Below, piece after piece: positions 1-5,690 of a DNA stretch of 7,191 bases; position 1 is the first letter of the stretch, and each line of letters opens with the position of its first letter. The notes beneath the pieces were generated by a model. That model made no database searches. It saw only the letters and a list, made by a program, of their open reading frames with translations, and was not told the DNA's origin. A program made the position numbers and the translations under genes. The DNA comes from an uncultured Clostridium sp. GTDB lineage: Bacteria; Bacillota; Clostridia; Lachnospirales; Lachnospiraceae. The DNA is taken from contig CATWBR010000231.1 of NCBI GenBank assembly GCA_958349075.1, positions 1-7,191 on the forward strand, given 5' to 3'.

Positions 1-291
1 AGCGCCCAGGGCTATCCGGAGAGAAGAAACCCGGAAGCGGGACGGAGCACTCAGGGCTATCCCGAGCAGCGGTATGCGGCAAAGCCAGTCAGAAGCCAGG
101 ATACGGGAATGGAAGAGGCTATCCGGCAGAGGGAGATGGAGCGCGCCGAGCGGGCCAGAAGAACCAGGGAACGCTTAGAGAGGGAACGCCAGGAAGATGA
201 GAGGCGCGCCCGCGCCGCCAGAACAGGGGAAAGAACCAGAAAGCCCGGTCCGCGCGATGACGACGATTTTGAATTTCTTGATTTGAACTAA
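1..291 (+). CDS. 3' end of an unrecognised gene with a charged Arg/Glu-rich C-terminus (partial)
   Basis: The frame is open from the first base to a TAA at 289-291, so this is the last 96 codons of a longer gene whose start lies outside the window. Residues 3-32 (numbered from the window edge) hold two copies of an imperfect 15-residue unit beginning QGYPE. Residues 37-85 are extremely rich in Arg and Glu, with 17 Arg in the last 60 residues, and should form a long charged helix or coiled coil. The protein ends in an acidic, aromatic tail, DDDDFEFLDLN, which could be a short docking motif. No enzyme motif or membrane segment is visible in this part. I do not recognise the family. An in-frame ATG at 109 exists, but it has no clear ribosome site and the frame stays open upstream, so it is not the likely start. 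The stem-loop at 326-378 probably separates this gene from the next operon. Confidence 0.7.
   Translation, partial: SAQGYPERRNPEAGRSTQGYPEQRYAAKPVRSQDTGMEEAIRQREMERAERARRTRERLERERQEDERRARAARTGERTRKPGPRDDDDFEFLDLN
7..66 (+). repeat. Imperfect in-frame 45-bp tandem unit
   Basis: The 15-mer at 7-21 recurs at 52-66 in the same reading frame, 45 bp later, and both copies encode QGYPE. The two copies differ only in the ccgg/cccg stretch. The rest of the unit is only loosely similar. It looks like a degenerate low-complexity protein repeat rather than a mobile or regulatory DNA repeat. More copies may lie upstream of the window. Confidence 0.4.
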
Positions 292-325
292 ATGATACGG
301 TGAATGTTTCCTCACCGCCGGCATA

Positions 326-378
326 CGGACCGGACATGTACGAAAGCAGAGAGAACTGCGGGGTGCCTGTCCGGTCCG
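326..378 (+). terminator. Perfect 11-bp stem-loop, possible terminator of the upstream gene
   Basis: The arm CGGACCGGACA (326-336) is the exact reverse complement of 368-378. The 31-nt loop holds a small nested hairpin, GCAG (346-349) with CTGC (356-359). A T/A-rich stretch follows at 383-392, but it is not a clean U-tract. The position, 35 nt after the upstream stop and before the next promoter, suits a terminator. The large loop and poor U-tract are atypical, so a protein-binding dyad or RNA-stability element is the alternative. Confidence 0.45.
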
Positions 379-413
379 CCTGTATATATTTTGTGGAATT
401 TTCAGTCAGTGAG

Positions 414-442
414 AAGTGAACAGGTTGACTTCATGTTCACTT
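414..442. promoter_or_regulatory. Inverted repeat over the -35 box, candidate operator 1
   Basis: AAGTGAACA (414-422) is perfectly inverted as TGTTCACTT (434-442), with an 11-bp spacer that contains the -35 hexamer at 425-430. A repressor bound here would block polymerase. The adjacent gene encodes a GntR-type dimeric regulator, so autoregulation of the operon is the simplest inference. The dyad is seen directly; which protein binds it is inferred. Confidence 0.55.
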
Positions 443-453
443 TGTTATATAAT
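425..453 (+). promoter_or_regulatory. Strong sigma-A promoter of the gntR-mcsA-mcsB-clpC operon
   Basis: TTGACT (425-430; 5 of 6 matches to TTGACA) is followed by a 17-bp spacer and a perfect TATAAT (448-453). Transcription should start near 460, giving a leader of about 25 nt before the ATG at 486. No CtsR heptad direct repeat (GGTCAAA type) and no CIRCE element is present nearby, although both are common at clpC operons. Two inverted repeats overlap the promoter, one over the -35 and one over the -10. Confidence 0.85.
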
Positions 454-465
454 CGCTATAACAAA
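441..465. promoter_or_regulatory. Inverted repeat over the -10 box and start site, candidate operator 2
   Basis: TTTGTTATA (441-449) is perfectly inverted as TATAACAAA (457-465), with a 7-bp spacer. The dyad covers the -10 hexamer and the predicted transcription start. It shares two bases with the right arm of the upstream dyad, and the two dyad centres are 25 bp apart. It could be a second operator for the GntR-type regulator. It could also fold only partly in RNA, because the start site falls inside it. Confidence 0.5.
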
Positions 466-485
466 AAGACGAAAGATGGTGGATT

Positions 486-857
486 ATGATTGTAGAGATC
501 GACTTTAACAGCGATGAAGCGATTTATATTCAGCTTAGGAACCAGATTATTATAGGAATAGCGACAGAGCGGATCCGCGAGGGAGAGACGCTCCCATCGG
601 TGCGCCAACTGGCCGATGATATAGGGATTAACATGCATACGGTAAACAAAGCATATTCTGTATTAAAACAGGAAGGCTTTGTCAAACTGGACCGCCGCAG
701 GGGCGCCGTAATCTCTCTGGATGCAGATAAAATCAGGGCGATACAGGAACTGAAACGCGACTTAAGCGTTATTCTTGCCAGGGGAGCCTGCAAGAATGTG
801 AGCCGCGAGGAGGTACACCGGCTGGTAGATTCTATTTTTGACGCTTTTTCCGGATAA
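486..857 (+). CDS. YtrA-type GntR family transcriptional regulator
   Basis: This 123-aa protein is a compact DNA-binding repressor of the GntR superfamily. The winged helix-turn-helix spans about residues 10-78. It includes the family signature GETLPSVRQLADDIGI and a recognition helix around residues 50-64 (MHTVNKAYSVLKQEG). It is followed by the wing and a short, mostly helical tail (80-123) with no effector-binding FCD or UTRA domain. That size and layout match the YtrA subfamily, whose members usually repress an adjacent ABC transporter. No transporter gene is present here. Instead mcsA begins 31 bp after the stop, so the gene occupies the slot normally held by ctsR. It is not a CtsR homologue by sequence. 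The ATG at 486 has a modest purine-rich ribosome site (GGTGGA). Control of its own promoter through the dyads at 414-442 and 441-465 is likely but inferred. Confidence 0.9.
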   Translation: MIVEIDFNSDEAIYIQLRNQIIIGIATERIREGETLPSVRQLADDIGINMHTVNKAYSVLKQEGFVKLDRRRGAVISLDADKIRAIQELKRDLSVILARGACKNVSREEVHRLVDSIFDAFSG

Positions 858-888
858 AACCGGGTATCCTTTAATGGAGGGTTAGATA

Positions 889-1458
889 ATGTTATGTGAG
901 AAATGTAGAATTCGCGAAGCAAATATTAAATACACAGAAGTAATCAATGGAGTGAAGACAGAGCACAGCCTCTGTTCCCAATGTGCGCAGGAGATGGATT
1001 TTGGGCCCTATTCCGCGATTATAGAGGGGGAATTCCCCCTTGGCAAGCTTCTGTCAAGCCTTTTGGGACTGCAGTCATCCGCAGCTAGGCAGCAGAAGAT
1101 GGATGAGGTGGCCTGCCCCACATGCGGGACCACATACGAGGAATTCGTGGAGAACAGCCGCTTTGGCTGTGCGGACTGTTACCATGTCTTTGATCTGCTG
1201 ATTGGAGAGAAGATTAAGAAGCTCCAGGAGAGCGCAAGCCATACCGGAAAACAGCCGAAGATGCGCCGGATGGGAAAGACGTCGGCGGAGGTCACCAGCG
1301 GAGGCGTGATGGAATTTTCTGCGGATGAGCAGATAAAACAACTGGAGAGACATTTACAGGCGGCAGTCAGGGATGAGGATTACGAGGAGGCGGCCGTATG
1401 CCGTGATAAAATAAAAGCCTTAAAAGAGGAGAAAGAAAAGAATGACGAGATGGTTTGA
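889..1458 (+). CDS. mcsA: McsA, zinc-binding activator of the McsB/ClpC system
   Basis: The product has 189 aa, close to the usual McsA length. It carries four CxxC pairs that should bind zinc: C3/C6, C29/C32, C76/C79 and C94/C97. The C-terminus (about 146-181) is a UVR motif with the typical DEDYEEAAVCRDKIKALKEE core, the same helical hairpin type found in UvrB/UvrC and in the ClpC middle domain. In Bacillus and Staphylococcus, McsA binds and activates the arginine kinase McsB and links it to ClpC. All zinc ligands and the UVR helix look intact, which matters because the partner McsB is unusual here. The start is supported by GGAGGG at 876-881, 7 nt upstream. The last 17 bp overlap mcsB in another frame, which implies translational coupling. 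Confidence 0.93.
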   Translation: MLCEKCRIREANIKYTEVINGVKTEHSLCSQCAQEMDFGPYSAIIEGEFPLGKLLSSLLGLQSSAARQQKMDEVACPTCGTTYEEFVENSRFGCADCYHVFDLLIGEKIKKLQESASHTGKQPKMRRMGKTSAEVTSGGVMEFSADEQIKQLERHLQAAVRDEDYEEAAVCRDKIKALKEEKEKNDEMV

Positions 1459-2476
1459 GGTAGTGAAAAATGATCCGTCCAATATTGTATCCAGCCGGGT
1501 TCGTCTTTCAAGAAACTGGGAAGAATATAAATTCCCCTCCAGGCTTGAGGAGGATGAGGCCAGGTACATGGTCGGCCGGATGACCCAGGAACTGAAGAAT
1601 CTGCAGGAGACGGACGGCCGCAGGTACGAATGCAGGACACTTGAAAAGATGGAGGAGCTGGACCGTATGGAGCTACGGGAACGCCGCCTTCTCAATAAGA
1701 CACTGATGGAGAAGACGACTCCGGGCAGCATTATTTATTCGGATGATGAGGCGGTGAGCCTGGTGCTGAACGGCGATGATCATATTCGTCTGCAGGTGCT
1801 TGCGCCGGGGCTGAGACTGAAAGAATCCTATGAGGAGGCCGACAGGCTGGATGACTATATCAACGAAAAGATTCCTTATGCCTTTAACAGCAAGTACGGC
1901 TATCTGACATCCTATCCCACCAACGTGGGAACCGGAATGAAGGCGTCCGTGGTTGTACACCTGCCCTCCCTTTCCACAAGCAAGCGGTTTCAGGAGCTTT
2001 TGGGGGATATGAGCCGGTTCGGAACGACGGTGAGGGGAGTTTACGGTCGCGGTTCGGAAAACAGCGGTGATCTCTATGAGATATATAACCAGAAAACACT
2101 TGGGCTGAATGAGCAGGAAATTATGGAACTGGTGAGCAATGTGGCTGTCCAGCTTTCCGGCCAGGAGCGGGAGGTGAGGGAGGCGTCCCTCACAAAACAC
2201 CGTCTGCTCCGCGAGGATGAGGTATATAAATCATACGGTGTTCTGAAATACGCGAGAAAGCTTTCAATGAAAGAGGCAATGACATTCCTCTCCCATCTGA
2301 GGGCCGGAATTGCAGACGGCCTCGTGGAGACAAAAGAATTTGTAAGCATTTACAATATAATGATAGGCATCCAGCCGGCGAACCTTCAGAAATATTCCAG
2401 GCAGCCGCTCGGCAAGGAGGAACTGGAAGTGGCGAGGGGAAGATATATCAGGGAGCATCTCCCGGAACTAAAGTAA
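1442..2476 (+). CDS. mcsB: McsB-family guanido (protein-arginine) kinase with altered active site
   Basis: The 344-aa protein aligns end to end, by eye, with Bacillus McsB (363 aa by recall), which phosphorylates protein arginines to mark substrates for ClpCP. Family signatures are clear: SSRVRLSRN (17-25) for nucleotide binding, DHIR (113-116), PTNVGTGMKASV (159-170), VRGVYG (197-202) and a conserved C-terminal region with YKSYGVL (262-268). Key catalytic positions differ from the family as I know it. NEEDH is NGDDH (110-114), so the catalytic Glu is D112. The active-site Cys is Y158. The phosphate-binding Arg after GTG is K167. The loop Glu of GEGSE is R203. The other phosphate-clamp arginines (R19, R21, R116, R198) remain. 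It may therefore be a pseudokinase or have changed activity. The reading frame is intact, so this is not a decayed gene. A GAGGAG site (1426-1431) lies inside mcsA. Confidence 0.88.
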   Translation: MTRWFEVVKNDPSNIVSSRVRLSRNWEEYKFPSRLEEDEARYMVGRMTQELKNLQETDGRRYECRTLEKMEELDRMELRERRLLNKTLMEKTTPGSIIYSDDEAVSLVLNGDDHIRLQVLAPGLRLKESYEEADRLDDYINEKIPYAFNSKYGYLTSYPTNVGTGMKASVVVHLPSLSTSKRFQELLGDMSRFGTTVRGVYGRGSENSGDLYEIYNQKTLGLNEQEIMELVSNVAVQLSGQEREVREASLTKHRLLREDEVYKSYGVLKYARKLSMKEAMTFLSHLRAGIADGLVETKEFVSIYNIMIGIQPANLQKYSRQPLGKEELEVARGRYIREHLPELK

Positions 2477-2495
2477 ACCAACCATGGTAATTTGC

Positions 2496-2501
2496 AGGAG
2501 G
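2496..2501 (+). promoter_or_regulatory. clpC ribosome binding site that fixes the start at 2510
   Basis: A perfect AGGAGG lies 8 nt before ATG 2510. An in-frame TTG at 2492 would place this site inside the coding region and would add six residues not expected before the MIDRFT N-terminus. ATG 2510 is therefore the better start. Confidence 0.9.
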
Positions 2502-2509
2502 ATCAATTT

Positions 2510-4987
2510 ATGATAGATCGTTTTACACAGAAGGCCAGGGAGGCAATCCGCCTGGCCGTGGACACCGCGGAGGAGCTGGAACACGGATACGTGGGAACAG
2601 AACATCTCCTTCTAGGGCTGATTAAGGAGGGAAGCGGCGTGGCCGCCGCTATCCTCGGACGGTATGATGTAACGGAAGAGAAAGTATTGGAGCTGATGGA
2701 ACGCCTGATATCACCGGCGGCGCCCACCAGAATTGCAGAACAGGCGGAGTATACGCCGGGAGCCAGGGCCGTACTTCAGGCAAGCTATGAGGAGGCCGTA
2801 TTTTTTAAGGCGCCTCTGATTGGGACGGAGCATATACTCATTGCGATGATTAAAGAAGGGAAGTGCACGGCGTCGCGCCTTCTCAATACAATGAATGTCA
2901 ATATTCAGAAGCTGTATATTGATTTGATGGCGGCTATGGGAGACGATGCTCCCGCAGGCCGTGAGGAGGCGGCGGGACGCCTTAGAAAAGAGAAGGGCAA
3001 CACGCCGAATCTGGACAGTTTCAGCCGCGATCTGACCGAACTTGCGAAAGAGGGGAAGCTGGATCCGGTGATTGGACGCGAGGTCGAGATGAAACGAGTC
3101 ATCCAGATCCTAAGCAGAAGGGGAAAAAACAATCCCTGCCTGATCGGTGAACCGGGAGTCGGAAAAACAGCGGTTGTGGAAGGCCTGGCACAGCTCATTA
3201 TCTCCGGCAATGTTCCTGAGACAATTGCAAAAAAACGCGTTGTCAGCCTGGACCTTTCCGGCATGGTGGCAGGCTCCAAATACAGGGGCGAATTCGAGGA
3301 GCGCATTAAGAAGGTGCTTTCCGAAGTGAAGGACGACGGCGATGTGCTGCTGTTTATCGATGAAATCCATACAATCATCGGCGCAGGAGGCGCGGAGGGA
3401 GCGATTGACGCGTCCAATATCCTGAAACCGTCCCTGGCAAGAGGAGAAATCCAGTTGATCGGAGCGACGACGGTGGAGGAATACCGCAAATATATTGAAA
3501 AGGATGCCGCTCTGGAACGCCGATTCCAGCCGGTTATGGTGGAAGAGCCGACGGAGGAAGATTCCGTTGAGATTCTGAGAGGCCTTAGAAGCCGGTATGA
3601 GGAGCACCATAAGGTGACAATCACCGATGATGCCCTGGAAGCTGCCGTCAAGCTGTCGGCCCGCTATATTAACGACCGTTTCCTTCCCGATAAGGCGATT
3701 GACCTGATTGACGAGGCGTCTTCCAAGCTGCGTCTGACCGTGTATACGGAGCCGGAGGAGATTAAGACTCTGGAGGAAGAGATCAAAAAGCTGGAACGAC
3801 AGAAAGAAGAGGCGATCAAGGCGGAGGCGTACGAAAAAGCCGGAGAGATCAAGAAAAAACAGGTTAAGAAGCATGAAAAGATAGATAAAATCCGCGATAA
3901 GTGGCAGAAGGAAAAGAACTCCAGAAAACTGATTGTCGGAGAGAATGAGATAGCGGATATCGTATCCGACTGGACCAGAATTCCGGTGCGCAAGCTGGCG
4001 GAGGAGGAATCCGAACGCCTTCTGAAACTGGAATCGATTCTCCATGAGAGGGTAGTGGGCCAGGAAGAGGCGGTGACGGCCGTCTCAAGAGCCATCCGGA
4101 GAGGCCGCGTGGGCCTTAAGGATCCCAAAAGGCCGATTGGTTCCTTCCTGTTCCTCGGACCTACCGGCGTTGGTAAGACCGAACTTTCCAAAGCTCTTTC
4201 CGAGGCCATGTTCGGTTCAGAGAATGCGATGATCCGGGTTGACATGTCCGAGTATATGGAAAAACACAGTGTTTCCAAGATGATAGGCTCGCCGCCCGGA
4301 TATGTGGGATATGAGGAGGGCGGACAGCTCAGCGAGAAGGTGCGCCGCAATCCGTATTCCGTCATCCTGTTCGACGAGATCGAGAAAGCGCATCCTGATG
4401 TATTTAACATTCTGCTTCAGATTCTGGACGACGGTCATATCACCGATGCCCAGGGCAGAAAGATTGACTTCAAAAATACGGTTCTCATCATGACCTCCAA
4501 CGCGGGGGCGGAGAATATTATTTCACCGAAGCGGCTGGGCTTCTCGTCCGATGCGAATGCGAAAACAGACTATGAATTTATGAAAAACCGTGTTATGGAC
4601 GAGGTTAAAAGGATGTTTAAACCGGAGTTCTTAAACCGTATCGACGAGATTATGGTATTCCATCCGCTGAACCGTGAAAATATTAAAGAGATTGCCGGAA
4701 TTATGCTGAAAACGATAGTCAAACGGACTAAAGCACAGATAGGAATGAGCCTGAATGTGGACGAGGAAGCCGTAGAATATCTGGCCGAAAAGGGCTATGA
4801 TGAGAAGTACGGTGCAAGGCCGCTCCGCCGGACAATCCAGAACCAAATTGAGGATAAGCTGTCAGAAGAACTGCTGGAAGGCCGCATTAAAAAGGACGAT
4901 GAAGTGCTTGTGACCAAGGGAAAAGAGGGGTTAGAGTTCACGCTGCCGTCCACATCCCGTCAAAAGGCGGCGTGCTGCGAACAATAA
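2510..4987 (+). CDS. clpC: ClpC, AAA+ unfoldase subunit of the ClpCP protease
   Basis: This 825-aa Hsp100 protein unfolds substrates with ATP and feeds them to ClpP in the cytoplasm. The N-domain (1-143) has two Clp-N repeats, each with a GTEH motif (E31 and E107). By recall these glutamates match E32 and E106 of Bacillus ClpC, which bind phosphoarginine. AAA-1 has Walker A GEPGVGKT (213-220), Walker B LFIDEIH (282-288) and ALERRF (334-339). The coiled-coil middle domain (about 415-475) has a UVR-like segment, AYEKAGEIKK, with Tyr441 where Bacillus has Phe436. AAA-2 has Walker A GPTGVGKT (550-557), Walker B ILFDEIE (619-625), an LGF ClpP-docking tripeptide (676-678) and sensor-2 GARPLRR (768-774). 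Everything needed for function appears present, and the length is near the Bacillus protein's. It lies 33 bp after mcsB in the same operon. A CC pair near the C-terminus is a small oddity. Confidence 0.97.
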   Translation: MIDRFTQKAREAIRLAVDTAEELEHGYVGTEHLLLGLIKEGSGVAAAILGRYDVTEEKVLELMERLISPAAPTRIAEQAEYTPGARAVLQASYEEAVFFKAPLIGTEHILIAMIKEGKCTASRLLNTMNVNIQKLYIDLMAAMGDDAPAGREEAAGRLRKEKGNTPNLDSFSRDLTELAKEGKLDPVIGREVEMKRVIQILSRRGKNNPCLIGEPGVGKTAVVEGLAQLIISGNVPETIAKKRVVSLDLSGMVAGSKYRGEFEERIKKVLSEVKDDGDVLLFIDEIHTIIGAGGAEGAIDASNILKPSLARGEIQLIGATTVEEYRKYIEKDAALERRFQPVMVEEPTEEDSVEILRGLRSRYEEHHKVTITDDALEAAVKLSARYINDRFLPDKAIDLIDEASSKLRLTVYTEPEEIKTLEEEIKKLERQKEEAIKAEAYEKAGEIKKKQVKKHEKIDKIRDKWQKEKNSRKLIVGENEIADIVSDWTRIPVRKLAEEESERLLKLESILHERVVGQEEAVTAVSRAIRRGRVGLKDPKRPIGSFLFLGPTGVGKTELSKALSEAMFGSENAMIRVDMSEYMEKHSVSKMIGSPPGYVGYEEGGQLSEKVRRNPYSVILFDEIEKAHPDVFNILLQILDDGHITDAQGRKIDFKNTVLIMTSNAGAENIISPKRLGFSSDANAKTDYEFMKNRVMDEVKRMFKPEFLNRIDEIMVFHPLNRENIKEIAGIMLKTIVKRTKAQIGMSLNVDEEAVEYLAEKGYDEKYGARPLRRTIQNQIEDKLSEELLEGRIKKDDEVLVTKGKEGLEFTLPSTSRQKAACCEQ

Positions 4988-4995
4988 CATGTTTT

Positions 4996-5061
4996 GCGAT
5001 GCACGGAAACGGTAAAAACACCGTTGATTGTGATGAAAAGTCCGCATCGCGCACTTTTCAT
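4996..5061 (+). other. Structured clpC 3' region with two competing hairpins
   Basis: The 270-bp gap at 4988-5257 has no convincing gene. It starts with two alternative folds. Fold A pairs GCGATG (4996-5001) with CATCGC (5045-5050) and CGGA (5004-5007) with TCCG (5041-5044). It encloses a small hairpin, AACGGT/ACCGTT (5008-5013/5020-5025). Fold B pairs ATGAAAAGT (5033-5041) with ACTTTTCAT (5053-5061), plus CGC/GCG inside. A and B share 5041-5050 and exclude each other. No U-tract follows either, so this is not a standard intrinsic terminator. It could set the 3' end or stability of the clpC mRNA. Confidence 0.4.
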
Positions 5062-5181
5062 TGCGTCACGCCGTATACCCCATGATTTTTATGTGAAATA
5101 CGCCCGAAAACACCTTGTGGAAGATACTGTGAACAGTGATGAGTCCACCTTTAAAGAGGCCTCTGAAAGAGAATAAAATAC

Positions 5182-5210
5182 TGGTCAAGTAAAAGAAACT
5201 GTGATAGAAT
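5182..5210 (+). promoter_or_regulatory. Extended -10 sigma-A promoter of the 137-aa protein gene
   Basis: TGGTCA (5182-5187; 4 of 6 matches to TTGACA), a 17-bp spacer and TAGAAT (5205-5210) form the promoter. A TG at 5202-5203 makes it an extended -10 type. Transcription should start near 5217, giving a leader of about 40 nt. It suggests the downstream gene is expressed separately from the clpC operon. A single GGTCAA half-site overlaps the -35, but there is no second half-site, so a CtsR box is not supported. Confidence 0.65.
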
Positions 5211-5257
5211 GAGTTTACAGGAAGAAACACACAGAAGAATACCAGGAGGATAGATTT

Positions 5258-5671
5258 ATGCCAGTAGTTAACGAGTTAATCCGCATCGAGGATGACGGTA
5301 CAATCAGTTTTGGCAATTATGAATTAGCTGCAAAGTCCAAATTGCAGGATTTTGAATACAAAGGGGACTTATATAAAGTTAAGACTTTTCATGAGATAAC
5401 AAAACTGGAGAGGAACGGAATGTTCGTTTATGAATCCGTACCGGGAACGGCAGTGAACCATTTTGCAGTTGATGATTCCGAGATAACCTTCACCGTGGAG
5501 GGAAACCAGGATGCACAGATTACGGTACAACTGGAAGACGAACATGAATACGAAGTATTTATTGACGGTATTGCAGTCGGAGGTATGACGACCAACGTAA
5601 GCGGAAAACTTGTTTTAAGCGTGGAATTGAACGAAGGCGTAACGACAGAGATAAAGATTGCAGGAAGATAG
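5258..5671 (+). CDS. Conserved small acidic protein of unknown function
   Basis: This 137-aa protein has no signal peptide, membrane segment or cysteine and should be a soluble cytoplasmic protein. The N-terminal half (1-68) contains the segment KVKTFHEITKLERNGMFVYE. The C-terminal half (72-137) reads as alternating beta strands (ITFTVEG, AQITVQLE, YEVFIDG, KLVLSVEL, TEIKIAG), suggesting a small beta-sandwich. I recall near-identical proteins in Lachnospiraceae and related clostridia, sometimes labelled 'endosialidase'. At this length, and with no catalytic domain visible, that label is probably an inherited misannotation. The start is firm: AGGAGG at 5244-5249 lies 8 nt before the ATG. The gene has its own promoter and terminator, so it is monocistronic. 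Its GC is lower than its neighbours: I counted 153 of 360 bases over 5281-5640. The function is unknown. Confidence 0.85.
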   Translation: MPVVNELIRIEDDGTISFGNYELAAKSKLQDFEYKGDLYKVKTFHEITKLERNGMFVYESVPGTAVNHFAVDDSEITFTVEGNQDAQITVQLEDEHEYEVFIDGIAVGGMTTNVSGKLVLSVELNEGVTTEIKIAGR

Positions 5672-5690
5672 AGATAACTGATTTAACGGA

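Noticed and set aside
380..485. CtsR heptad repeat or CIRCE element at the operon promoter
   Set aside because: I looked for GGTCAAA-type direct repeats and TTAGCACTC/GAGTGCTAA and found neither. The dyads present have different sequences.
304..489. Small reading frame from ATG 304
   Set aside because: It runs through the stem-loop, the promoter and both dyads, has no ribosome site, and overlaps the start of the GntR-type gene.
1442..2476. mcsB as a decaying pseudogene
   Set aside because: The frame is uninterrupted, length and motif order are normal, it has a ribosome site, and substitutions are concentrated at catalytic positions while flanking motifs are conserved.
2492..2509. TTG start giving a six-residue longer ClpC
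   Set aside because: The perfect AGGAGG at 2496-2501 lies just downstream of this TTG and is ideally placed for ATG 2510. ClpC proteins start close to the (M)xxRFT sequence.
2905..4410. Long minus-strand reading frames opposite clpC (up to 311 aa)
   Set aside because: They are low-complexity Ser/Arg- or Leu/Phe-rich translations that mirror the strong codon bias of clpC on the other strand, with no domains.
5155..5164. AGAGGCCTCT 10-bp palindrome
   Set aside because: It has no spacer, is short, and sits outside any recognised promoter element. It could easily be chance.
4994..5176. Small reading frame in the gap after clpC (TTG start, or ATG 5033 giving 47 aa)
   Set aside because: Neither start has a ribosome site, the ATG lies inside a hairpin arm, the translation has no recognisable domain, and the frame ends just before the promoter of the next gene.
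5183..5188. GGTCAA as a CtsR half-site upstream of the 137-aa protein gene
   Set aside because: There is only one half-site; the tandem second heptad needed for a CtsR box is missing.
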